This document shows positions 27,947 to 35,718 of a DNA stretch of 64,000 bases, in pieces. The position numbers and the translations under genes are program-made. Numbering within the stretch: the first letter of the stretch is position 1; the number at the start of each line of letters is the position of its first letter. Location: NCBI RefSeq assembly GCF_003990915.1, contig NZ_BHXQ01000003.1:496001-560000 (forward strand). Reading direction: 5' to 3'. Origin of the DNA: Chryseotalea sanaruensis (GTDB taxonomy: Bacteria > Bacteroidota > Bacteroidia > Cytophagales > Cyclobacteriaceae). The notes under the pieces are model-generated. The model worked only from the letters and a program-made list of their open reading frames with translations, made no database searches and was not told the origin of the DNA.

Positions 27947-29599
27947 ATGCTTAAGCATCTTACCATAAAGAATTACGCCCTTATTAAAGAACTAGAGTTA
28001 AAACCTTCAGATTCTTTATCAGTTGTTACCGGTGAAACCGGTGCAGGTAAATCTATTATGCTGGGTGCACTAGGTTTGCTCATGGGCAATCGTGCCGACA
28101 CCAAAGTGCTTTGGAATGCCGATGAGAAATGTGTCACTGAGGCTATCTTCGATATCAAGGGTTACAAGTTAAAGGATGTATTCAAATCAGAAGATCTTGA
28201 TTACGATAATAACACGGTGATCAGACGCGAGATTAGTCCCGGTGGTAAGTCGAGGGCCTTTATCAACGATACTCCGGTTACACTGGAGGTGATGAAGAAA
28301 ATCAGCAGCCTCTTGCTGGATGTTCACTCACAGCACGAAACCTTATTGCTCGGGCAACAATCTTTTCAGCTGGCTTTGGTAGATGCCTTTGCAGAGAATG
28401 AAAATTTACGCATTGAGTATGCCCTTGCCTGGAAGACCTATCTGGCGACCAAAAAAGAATACGAAACTCTAAAAGCAGAAGCTGAAACACTGAAGGCCGA
28501 ATCGGACTATATCCGCTTTCAGTTAGATGAATTGGTGAAGGCTGATTTGCATGACCTGGACCAGGCCAAGTTGGAATCGGAAGCAAAAATAATGGAGCAT
28601 GCTGAAGAGATAAAGCAACGCTTTCGCGCATCGCTTGCCATTTTGCAGGATGGTGAATATGCTTCTCGTAACTCCATCAGCGAAGCACGCAGCCTTATAC
28701 AACAGGTAAATGCTTATGCTGAAAAGTATAATACACTTTTCACACGTGTGGATAGTCTTCTGATTGAGCTGGATGACATTATTGACGAATTAGAGCGTGA
28801 AGAATCTTCCATTGATTTTGATGCTGAACGTGCAGAATTTGTAAAAGAGCGTATCAACGTATTATATCGCCTGCTTAAAAAACACAGACTGAATGATGTT
28901 GCTGCTTTAATTGCCCTACAGGAAGAACTGCAGGAAAAAGCAAACATCACTGACAATGTAGATGAAGCACTCGCCAATCGGAAAAAAGCATACGAACAGG
29001 CAGAGAAAGAATTAAAAGCCCTTGCTAAAAAACTAAGCGACTCAAGACATAAAGTTTTTACTGCACTGGCTAAAGAAATTACAAGTCCCTTAAAGGAATT
29101 GGGCATACCCACTGCGGTAATAGAATTTGAAAGTACCAGCATAGCCCCTGGCGCCACTGGTACCGATAAAATTGATATATTATTTAGTGCCAATAAAGGG
29201 ATTAGTCCAAGACCCTTGGCACAAGTTGCGTCTGGTGGTGAATTTGCACGCCTCATGTTTTGCATTAAGCAAGTAATGGCGGAAAAACAAGCTATGCCTA
29301 CTTTGGTGCTTGACGAAATTGATACCGGTGTTTCCGGTGAGATTGCCTTGAAGTTGGGTGACATGATGAAGAAGATGGCCAAAAAACATCAGCTCATTAC
29401 CATCAGTCACCTACCACAAATTGCCGCGAAAGGTGATGCACACTTTTATGTGTATAAGGATAATTCATCTTCAAAAACAATCAGTATCATTAAAGAACTC
29501 GATGAAAAAGAACGCATCGAAAAAATTGCTGAAATGATTGGCGGTGCCAAGCCTTCTAAAACTGCATTGGACAGCGCGAAAGAGTTGATGAAGCTTTAA
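27947..29599 (+). CDS. recN: DNA repair ATPase RecN
   Basis: 550 residues, SMC-like. Walker A GETGAGKS lies at about 28-35 and is followed by the long coiled-coil arms (about 150-380). The C-terminal ATPase half has the signature VASGGEFARLMFCIK, Walker B TLVLDEIDTGVSGE and terminal ITISHLPQIAAKGD. RecN acts early in double-strand break repair by tethering DNA ends. It is 90 bases after rnc and may share its transcript. Confidence 0.97.
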   Translation: MLKHLTIKNYALIKELELKPSDSLSVVTGETGAGKSIMLGALGLLMGNRADTKVLWNADEKCVTEAIFDIKGYKLKDVFKSEDLDYDNNTVIRREISPGGKSRAFINDTPVTLEVMKKISSLLLDVHSQHETLLLGQQSFQLALVDAFAENENLRIEYALAWKTYLATKKEYETLKAEAETLKAESDYIRFQLDELVKADLHDLDQAKLESEAKIMEHAEEIKQRFRASLAILQDGEYASRNSISEARSLIQQVNAYAEKYNTLFTRVDSLLIELDDIIDELEREESSIDFDAERAEFVKERINVLYRLLKKHRLNDVAALIALQEELQEKANITDNVDEALANRKKAYEQAEKELKALAKKLSDSRHKVFTALAKEITSPLKELGIPTAVIEFESTSIAPGATGTDKIDILFSANKGISPRPLAQVASGGEFARLMFCIKQVMAEKQAMPTLVLDEIDTGVSGEIALKLGDMMKKMAKKHQLITISHLPQIAAKGDAHFYVYKDNSSSKTISIIKELDEKERIEKIAEMIGGAKPSKTALDSAKELMKL

Positions 29600-29616
29600 A
29601 TGTTATTAACGAGGCT

Positions 29617-29660
29617 GGAAGTTAGAAGCTCGATGCTAGAAGTTAGAGGTTAGAAGCTAA
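29617..29660. repeat. Degenerate heptad spacer repeat (GAAGTTAGA type)
   Basis: Right after recN the sequence repeats variants of AGAAGTTAGAGGTTAGAAGCT. Similar tracts lie at 8515-8559 and 36624-36660, each just beyond a gene end. The unit is about seven bases and degenerate, unlike the longer palindromic REP elements nearby. Confidence 0.6.
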
Positions 29661-29689
29661 AATCCTATTCACCAAAAGCTAACTACGCA

Positions 29690-29740
29690 CTCCTCGTCCT
29701 CGTGTGCAACGAGGATGCCTGAGGTTAGCACTTTCAGTGC
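29690..29740. repeat. REP palindrome pair, copy next to the decayed transposase
   Basis: A first hairpin (29695-29717; CGTCCTCG/CGAGGATG arms) is followed by CTGAGGTTA and a second hairpin (29728-29740; GCACTTTCAGTGC). The same order and spacing recurs at 32780-32826, directly beyond the 3' end of the intact RAYT. Confidence 0.8.
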
Positions 29741-29745
29741 CATCT

Positions 29746-29836
29746 TGTCTATAATGCAATTACTGCTAAAAGTCCTTGCCTTTTCTTAAATAATTCAATG
29801 CACTGCTATAAACAAATTCTCTGCCCGATAAACAAA
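29746..29836 (-). pseudogene. Decayed 3' end of a REP-associated tyrosine transposase
   Basis: On the minus strand this stretch encodes VYRAEN and, after a one-base loss, YSSALNYLRKGKDF. The intact RAYT at 32834-33388 ends VYRAEDYVYSSALDYSRKGKG. The alignment, the shared downstream REP hairpins and the frameshift identify it as the remnant of a second RAYT copy; the 5' portion is gone. About 150 bases to 29983 hold only AT-rich spacer, including a TCAGGATGGTCAGGAT-type short repeat near 29850. Confidence 0.8.
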
Positions 29837-29983
29837 ATTGTCCGTATCAGGATGGTCAGGATCTGAGGATTAACAAGATTATAATTTTTGATACTCAATA
29901 AATGTTAAGCCTATCACTTGTCCACCTTGTTGTAGCTGGTGCGTTAGTTGTCGTTTAAAAAATTGCCTTAGGGTCATTTATCA

Positions 29984-31189
29984 TTACTTGATTGAAGACA
30001 ATTCCAATTTAACAAATTTCTCAATTTCTGTTGTTAAATTTGTTTCGTAGAAGTCATATCCTATCCCATTCGAAATCCAGCACACTTTCATATTTGTCCG
30101 ACTGAAAACAAACTCGAGTTTGTTAATTACTGGTTTAGATTGATTAAAAAAATCCGGAAATGGCAAATTGTTTTTAGGGCCATTCTTTATCAATACTAAG
30201 CTTATGTAGTTGTTGGAATTGTCTTCGTAGTTAACAATTTTCTCAAAATTTAGACGTACTAGTTCATGGTTGCCTTTTAGAAATTCAAGATTTGAAAGAC
30301 TAATCGTACCACCTCCGGCAATTTGCCTAGTGTCATTGCCCACGAAAAATCTAAAAGAAACAGAATCAGTTTTATTCAAAAAATCCCCAATATCGCCCTC
30401 CAAGTTGTACTCTTGTTTAAAACGCTTATCTAGTAATTCAATATTATAAAGTTTCCATTTCCCATTAATTTTTTCAAGTATGATTTGAACTTCAAAGCAC
30501 AATGGATTAAAAAACAGTTGAGACGTATGCTTACCGAAAAAATTAGGTATAAGATTATAAATCTTTTGATGCCTTTCAATTAATGTTCCATCCTTTAATG
30601 TAGAAGAATTACTTGAGCCTTTTGCCAAATTATCCAACCTTTTAATTCTGTTATTTCCAAGAAAATCTTCAACGAATTCTATTTTATTTTTGAAATCAAT
30701 TTTGTCAACTAAATTTGAATCAATTTTTAACATTCCTAGCAAATCTTTAGTATTCCTTGATTGAATCAAAGATTCAACTCGAGATATAACAGATTTTAAA
30801 GAAAAATTTTCAGAATTTTGTCTAGCCTTCACAATAATGTCTTTCCATTGTGATGACCCGTGAAGATTATAAAGATCTTGGTCCTTTTCCAAATGATCGG
30901 AATTACTCCAACCAAGAGATAATGATGTATCGAGAAAATTAAACGCCACACTCTTTTTGCCAGCTAATGAGGCGCTACAGGCAGCATTATAGAAATCAGA
31001 GGCATTGTCTCTTTTTATGCTAAATGCGGATTGATAAGCTTGTAATGATTTTTTGTAATCACCTTCTTTATAGTATTTACTAGCGGTATTAACTAATGTA
31101 TAATAACTTTGAAGCTTGTCCTGCGCAAAAGATATCGTAATGAACGAGAGACAAAAAATTATGATACTTAGTTTTCTTATTTTTCTCAT
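29984..31189 (-). CDS. Exported TPR-like hypothetical protein
   Basis: 401 residues with a signal peptide (MRKIRKLSIIIFCLSFITISFAQ). A tetratricopeptide-like part follows at about 28-110 (YYKEGDYKKSLQAYQSAFSI, AGKKSVAFNFLDTSLSLGW). The larger C-terminal part (about 130-401) is beta-rich and unrecognised. Probably periplasmic or surface. It begins the accessory region with REP repeats on both sides. It lies between REP pairs and has no identifiable operon partner. Confidence 0.72.
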   Translation of the reverse strand: MRKIRKLSIIIFCLSFITISFAQDKLQSYYTLVNTASKYYKEGDYKKSLQAYQSAFSIKRDNASDFYNAACSASLAGKKSVAFNFLDTSLSLGWSNSDHLEKDQDLYNLHGSSQWKDIIVKARQNSENFSLKSVISRVESLIQSRNTKDLLGMLKIDSNLVDKIDFKNKIEFVEDFLGNNRIKRLDNLAKGSSNSSTLKDGTLIERHQKIYNLIPNFFGKHTSQLFFNPLCFEVQIILEKINGKWKLYNIELLDKRFKQEYNLEGDIGDFLNKTDSVSFRFFVGNDTRQIAGGGTISLSNLEFLKGNHELVRLNFEKIVNYEDNSNNYISLVLIKNGPKNNLPFPDFFNQSKPVINKLEFVFSRTNMKVCWISNGIGYDFYETNLTTEIEKFVKLELSSIK

Positions 31190-31240
31190 AAGTCAAAGAG
31201 TTTTTTCTATGATCTAGATGTGTTCACAGTCGAGTCACCC

Positions 31241-31281
31241 GAGGGAGTTTCCCTCACTGGTCGTAGCGTCTCGCTACGACC
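31241..31281. repeat. REP hairpin pair (GTCGTAGC type), left copy
   Basis: GAGGGAGTTTCCCTC (31241-31255) and GGTCGTAGCGTCTCGCTACGACC (31259-31281) are two adjacent near-perfect hairpins. A related pair in inverted orientation lies at 31535-31584. Confidence 0.8.
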
Positions 31282-31534
31282 TTTTCCATGTTTATACAAA
31301 CACCAATTCACTTTCGTTCTTTCTACTTCCATAATAAACACCTGCACAATTGCGTAGTTATTCTTTATTTGTCGTACAGAACGCCTTTGCATTCTTCCCG
31401 AATAAAAGCCTTGATCTAAGGAATGACGATAAATGTTATAAAATAAAGCTACTGATTATCATGAACAAATACTATCTGACCATGTCTTCTAAATTCCACA
31501 CATAAAAATAATAATTTAGGCTAGCCTTTTCAAG

Positions 31535-31584
31535 GGTCGTAGCGAGACGCCACGACCAGGGGGCGAACTCTGAGCGCCTCCCCT
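31535..31584. repeat. REP hairpin pair (GTCGTAGC type), right inverted copy
   Basis: GGTCGTAGCGAGACGCCACGACC (31535-31557) is the near reverse complement of the left hairpin, and is followed by a GC-rich imperfect hairpin up to 31584. With the left copy this forms a BIME-like unit of about 340 bases. The interior (31282-31534) contains no convincing gene. Confidence 0.75.
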
Positions 31585-31644
31585 CGTAAAGTTATTCCTG
31601 TTTAGTCACTGTGTAAGCAATCTAAAGACCAGTATAAACCTTAC

Positions 31645-32715
31645 TTACTGCTGTCCTAATTTTTTTAAATATTTATAATGAGAAAATATAGCGTCAATTA
31701 AACTCATCTCATTATACGGTAATCTATATTTTATGGCTAGTGATTTAATTGTTGGTGAAATTAAGTTATACGTAGTATGTGGCAATTTCGGGAATAAATG
31801 ATGCGCAGCATGAGAGTTAAATCCGCCAAAAATCCAGTTAGCTAATTTACTCCCTGGATGGTAATCCAGGGAAACTGCAAGTTGGTGTTCATAGTAATCA
31901 TAAGGTAAAAACCCATGCCTATCTGTTTTAGGAAATTCAGTTTCTGTTGTTAAGTGTGAAATGATCAAGGTGAGCACAAAAAATATTGAAATAACAAAAT
32001 GCATCAACAGAAATGCAGTGATGATCGTAATCAAGGGAATGTCCGACAGTAAATATGGAATAACGATTAAATAAGATAAATAAAAAACTTTCAACAGTAT
32101 CAATTCAACAATAAAGGAAAAGGAATAGGTTTGATTTTTAAGGTTTGCTAATTCACTTTTTGATAAATAAATAATGTCCTTCACAAAGATCCAATGCAAA
32201 GTGTATAAACAATAAAGGACTGTTGCGTAAATGTGTTGATATTTGTGTAACACCTTTTTTTCATGACTTTCCGATAATCGAATAAATGGATTATTATCTA
32301 TATCTGCATCACAGCCGTCTACATTTGGAAATATGTGATGTGACGCAATATGTCGCTTTTTCCAAAGCCTGGAATTAACCCCTTGAAGGTTAAAAGTAAC
32401 GTAATAAATGAGTTGATTTAGCCTTTTATTATTGGAGAAAGTGTGATGGACACAATCATGAGAACTATTAAATGCCAATAAAATACCAAATAGCCCTAAA
32501 AAGATATAATTGAGATAAATCAATGCCCAATGCTGAATAATTAGTGCGTTGAATAGGTTAATGTATAAGGCAATAAACACCAGAAAATAAAACACAAATT
32601 TAAATTGAAGCAGCCATTTAGCTTTTTTTAATTCCGTTTCCGTTAATATAGAATTAGTTTCCATAATCAACTCCTGATAGAATTCCGAGGATTTCTTTTT
32701 GAATTTTATCTTCAT
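31645..32715 (-). CDS. Membrane fatty acid desaturase
   Basis: 356 residues. The start at 32715 (MKIKFKKKSSEFYQEL) is kept because the basic lead-in resembles the front end of Bacteroidota acyl-desaturases; ATG 32664 is the alternative. All three histidine boxes are present: HDCVHH (86-91), HIASHH (122-127) and NSHAAHHLFP (about 300-309), which bind the diiron centre. Four or more membrane helices surround them. It introduces a double bond into membrane acyl chains, probably helping adaptation to cold. It stands alone amid REP-rich DNA. Confidence 0.93.
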   Translation of the reverse strand: MKIKFKKKSSEFYQELIMETNSILTETELKKAKWLLQFKFVFYFLVFIALYINLFNALIIQHWALIYLNYIFLGLFGILLAFNSSHDCVHHTFSNNKRLNQLIYYVTFNLQGVNSRLWKKRHIASHHIFPNVDGCDADIDNNPFIRLSESHEKKVLHKYQHIYATVLYCLYTLHWIFVKDIIYLSKSELANLKNQTYSFSFIVELILLKVFYLSYLIVIPYLLSDIPLITIITAFLLMHFVISIFFVLTLIISHLTTETEFPKTDRHGFLPYDYYEHQLAVSLDYHPGSKLANWIFGGFNSHAAHHLFPKLPHTTYNLISPTIKSLAIKYRLPYNEMSLIDAIFSHYKYLKKLGQQ

Positions 32716-32779
32716 GTCTTCCTTGAATTTTAATTGTATTCAGGTTAACAAAAATGATGCCCGGCTTATGAGCTCTACT

Positions 32780-32826
32780 CGTCCTCGTTTGCAACGAGGA
32801 CGCCTGAGGTTGGCACTTGCAGTGCC
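32780..32826. repeat. REP hairpin pair 3' of the intact RAYT
   Basis: CGTCCTCGTT TGC AACGAGGACG (32780-32802, ten-base arms) followed by GGCACTTGCAGTGCC (32812-32826). It lies 8 bases beyond the RAYT stop and matches the pair beside the decayed copy. Confidence 0.85.
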
Positions 32827-32833
32827 ATTTCGC

Positions 32834-33388
32834 CTATAGTACGGTTACTTTTAAAAGCCCCTTCCCTTTTCTCGAATAATCTAATGCACTACTATAAACA
32901 TAATCCTCTGCTCGATAAACAAGCCCCGCTTCAACAGGATTATTGTGAACATAATCTATTTTATTCAGCATATCAATCTTCATTTGATCTAAATCAATGG
33001 CATGATTATCGTCTGTCCATATTTTAAAATCTTTAGCTCTCTGTGTACGCCTGGCTTCAAAAGCAAATTTATCTAACAACCATTCCCTTCTGCTTTCATT
33101 AATTTCTTCCATAACACTTATTATCTTCTTTGAAGTGAATTTCTTAAAATCCCTTAGAAAATCAGACATGCGGTGTGGCATGTGACAAGCCGCAACTAAA
33201 TGAACATGATTAGACATTATAACCCAGGAGTAAATCTCAAGGCCTTTGGCAGCCTGGCAATATTTTAAAGAATCGACAAGTACATCTCGATATTCTTTTC
33301 TTGTAAAAAGATCAATCCAATGAATAACTGTGAGTGTAAGAAAATATCGCGAATGCTGGTCGTTAACAAAGTATCTATCGCCTGACAT
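32834..33388 (-). CDS. REP-associated tyrosine transposase (RAYT)
   Basis: 184 residues of the Y1/IS200-like HUH family. The HUH metal motif is SNHVHLVA (H61, H63). It is followed by the RAYT-specific helix with YVHNNPVEAGLVYRAEDYVYSSA near the C-terminus. RAYTs cleave and join single-stranded DNA at REP hairpins and are usually domesticated, single-copy genes. It is flanked by palindromes on both sides (32780-32826 and 33485-33530), and a second decayed RAYT lies at 29746-29836. No inverted terminal repeats of a full insertion sequence were seen. Confidence 0.93.
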   Translation of the reverse strand: MSGDRYFVNDQHSRYFLTLTVIHWIDLFTRKEYRDVLVDSLKYCQAAKGLEIYSWVIMSNHVHLVAACHMPHRMSDFLRDFKKFTSKKIISVMEEINESRREWLLDKFAFEARRTQRAKDFKIWTDDNHAIDLDQMKIDMLNKIDYVHNNPVEAGLVYRAEDYVYSSALDYSRKGKGLLKVTVL

Positions 33389-33484
33389 TTATAATTCAAT
33401 ATCTGGATTTTTCCCACAACAAGACAACTGGTAAATCAATGGCTAAGGCTTATTAAACTTTTAAGAAGATTAATTGAGCTTTAA

Positions 33485-33530
33485 GTGCGATGCAATCGCA
33501 CACCTCGCACACCCTCGTTACAAACGAGGG
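33485..33530. repeat. REP hairpin pair 5' of the RAYT gene
   Basis: GTGCGATTGCATCGCAC-type hairpin (33485-33501) followed by CCCTCGTTACAAACGAGGG (33512-33530). A close copy is at 35040-35083, and partial ones at about 33568 and 34318. These sequences differ from the pair at the gene's other end, so two REP subtypes surround one transposase. Confidence 0.8.
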
Positions 33531-33605
33531 CGAGTGGGGGGCACGATGAGCTATTAAATTTTACTAGGTTAACATCCGTTACAAGGAAAGGCGAGTGGGG
33601 TGTGA

Positions 33606-34274
33606 TTAGAAATCACCCCACATTTTTGGGAATATATTATCTTCAATCTGTTTTTTAAAAAAATCTTTATACTCGATTATATCTTTAAGCCTCCGTTTGA
33701 CTTTCTTATTTGTCATTGACAATCTTTGGTAATACTCCATTCTATGCATATCTGGATTTATTGAGTCTGAAATAAAGTTTAACAAATCTAAAGTCTTACG
33801 CGAATTCTGTGACTTGTCAGTTAAAGGTCCATAAAGGCTAAAAATTCTATACTCTTCTTTTGATGAAAATTCAATCAATATTCGGTGGCCATCGTGTATT
33901 TCTGAAACAGCTTTATTATCAATACGACTTTTTGCGTCCCTCCATTTATCTAGCTTTAAACTATCAAAATGATTTAACAGTAGTTTGGGATTAATATCCA
34001 GACTTATATTTTCTACATTTTCAACAACACTTTGTTTCTTTTTCTTATCGTAATTAGTGATGTACAAAGTCAAAATCACATTATTTCCAATTTCTATTAT
34101 TAAGTCTGGCTCAATCCAAATTCTATAAATTATGTCATTGGATTCATTTTCCAGGTTATGAAGCTTTCTCGAAATAATCTCTGATTCGCTAATTATGTAG
34201 TCCTTCGTTATTATTCTTTCCTGAGCCATTGCTGGCAGGTTTATCAGGGATAATATAATAATCAATCTCTTCAT
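33606..34274 (-). CDS. Exported hypothetical protein
   Basis: 222 residues with a signal peptide (MKRLIIILSLINLPAMAQ). A predicted alpha/beta domain follows with a central SEKEYRIFSLYGP-like strand and a very charged C-terminus (KVKRRLKDIIEYKDFFKKQ). No family recognised. It lies among REP palindromes in the accessory region with no obvious operon partner. Confidence 0.65.
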   Translation of the reverse strand: MKRLIIILSLINLPAMAQERIITKDYIISESEIISRKLHNLENESNDIIYRIWIEPDLIIEIGNNVILTLYITNYDKKKKQSVVENVENISLDINPKLLLNHFDSLKLDKWRDAKSRIDNKAVSEIHDGHRILIEFSSKEEYRIFSLYGPLTDKSQNSRKTLDLLNFISDSINPDMHRMEYYQRLSMTNKKVKRRLKDIIEYKDFFKKQIEDNIFPKMWGDF

Positions 34275-34387
34275 TATCTGTCGCTAAATGCACGCTATCG
34301 CTTCTACTCGTACCTCTCTCACCCTCGTTGCAAACCAGGGCAAGTTGGAGTAGTCGTACTATAATAATTTATTTTGCCTTAGTCGCT

Positions 34388-34945
34388 CTAACGCCTGAAT
34401 TCTTCCAATGTAATTAATTCTTCTTCTACCCTTTTCTTCCATGTCATCAGTGCACTAACGTCAGCACCCATTTTGGTCTCACGTCTGAACTGGTTGAACT
34501 CATTAGCCAAATTGGTCATTGAATTATTATACTTTTCTTGAAATAAAGGTGTTGGGTCATAGCCAAACTTACTTGTGGCTAAATCTCTTCTCAAGCTTCG
34601 TGCATGTACCTCGTAAATATTGAACATTACTAGAAAATAAATTAGTCCTGTTTCTGTCCTTGCATTACTATCAATCCAGGATTTTGTTCTGTCAAATATT
34701 GCCACCACCTTGAATTTTGTTTTCTGAAAGGCATTAGGTCTTTCGAAATTTGCAAGATTCATACAAAATATTTCTCCTGCTAGTCCCAGTCCTTCCATTG
34801 GCTCGCCCTTAAAGTCGTCCCATGTTATGGGCCGAGATTCTCTCCATTGAAGAGTATCATTTGAAACAATCGTCTGTCCTTGGCCTGTTAAGAAGGAGAA
34901 ACTAAAAAAAATAGTCAAAACGTATCTCATAAATTTAAAGTACAA
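34388..34945 (-). CDS. DUF922-like exported protein lacking the expected metal site
   Basis: 185 residues with an export signal (about 7-23). WRESRPITWDDFKGEP near residue 32, an F....KSWID strand (about 85-93) and a helical FNIYEVHARSLRRDLA follow the layout of DUF922 zinc-protease-like proteins. In those proteins a HEQGHFDI-type segment precedes the helix, whereas here the matching position reads YFLVMFNI, so the catalytic His/Glu are absent. Assignment is from memory of the family. It might be a non-enzymatic relative. Confidence 0.5.
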   Translation of the reverse strand: MYFKFMRYVLTIFFSFSFLTGQGQTIVSNDTLQWRESRPITWDDFKGEPMEGLGLAGEIFCMNLANFERPNAFQKTKFKVVAIFDRTKSWIDSNARTETGLIYFLVMFNIYEVHARSLRRDLATSKFGYDPTPLFQEKYNNSMTNLANEFNQFRRETKMGADVSALMTWKKRVEEELITLEEFRR

Positions 34946-35039
34946 TTGTGCCCAGCACTCATCCTAGTTTGCAATGAGAAGTACGAATTTAGCACTTTTA
35001 GTGCATTACTGTTTTCACAGCTGCAATGCGAAATCAAAA

Positions 35040-35083
35040 GCGATGCAATCGCATATCTCGATCACCCTCGTTACAGACGAGGG
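35040..35083. repeat. REP hairpin pair between accessory genes
   Basis: GCGATGCAATCGC (35040-35052) followed by CCCTCGTTACAGACGAGGG (35065-35083), the same order as at 33485-33530. A degenerate copy of the other subtype, with TTAGCACTTTTAGTGC, precedes it at about 34957-35005. Confidence 0.8.
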
Positions 35084-35129
35084 CGAGATAGAGAAAGCAA
35101 TAGTGCATACACCTAGTTAGTAATAGGCA

Positions 35130-35594
35130 TTATTTGTTCTTGTATATTACGATTGAGCCACTTACTATATCATGAATTGCTCTTTTTTGCTTACTACTTG
35201 TTACTGTCAAGAATGAAATCCATCCTAAGAAAAGTTTTAGAAAAAATCTTAACAATGCTTTTCCTAATGAAATTTTCAAATCATGGTTATTGTATTTACG
35301 AACTGTTAAGCTCATAATTCGATGTCCTAAAGTTGCTCCAAAAAAGGATGTGAGCAATGGATCATACAAATAAAACATAAATATCAAGATAAAACCCTTT
35401 AGGAAGCTTGGTATATCACCTAGTAAGTTTATTAAAACTGACACTATTGAAAATACAAAAAGTATTACTAATGAATCTAAAATTAACGCTTTTACTCTTG
35501 ATAATAGTGAGGGAAATTGAAGTAATTCCACATTAATTTCTTTGTTCGAATTATGAATTACTTCGTAATCAATGACATCATTCTGATTTTGCAT
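35130..35594 (-). CDS. RDD family membrane protein
   Basis: 154 residues. The pattern SRVKALILDSLVILFVF with a central DPLLTSFFGATLGHRIM and a C-terminal KRAIHDIVSGSIVIY matches RDD proteins, whose conserved Arg-Asp-Asp contacts lie in the membrane. Three helices are visible (about 33-55, 65-83 and 112-128). Some relatives take part in ion or solute transport, but most are uncharacterised. It is isolated among REP repeats. Confidence 0.82.
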   Translation of the reverse strand: MQNQNDVIDYEVIHNSNKEINVELLQFPSLLSRVKALILDSLVILFVFSIVSVLINLLGDIPSFLKGFILIFMFYLYDPLLTSFFGATLGHRIMSLTVRKYNNHDLKISLGKALLRFFLKLFLGWISFLTVTSSKQKRAIHDIVSGSIVIYKNK

Positions 35595-35718
35595 TTTTAT
35601 TATTTTATGGCTTAGTTAATGCTTACGATAACGCTTGGCTCTGAATCGTTACTTTTATCCTTAAAAAATAGTTAAACAAAAGCAATGCTTTATAGCCGCT
35701 GTTGGCTCCCTTGCTGTT

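Noticed and set aside
31207-31392. A 61-residue minus-strand frame after the TPR hypothetical gene
   Set aside because: Part of it is the palindromic REP sequence, and the residue composition is not protein-like beyond that; no start signal or family.
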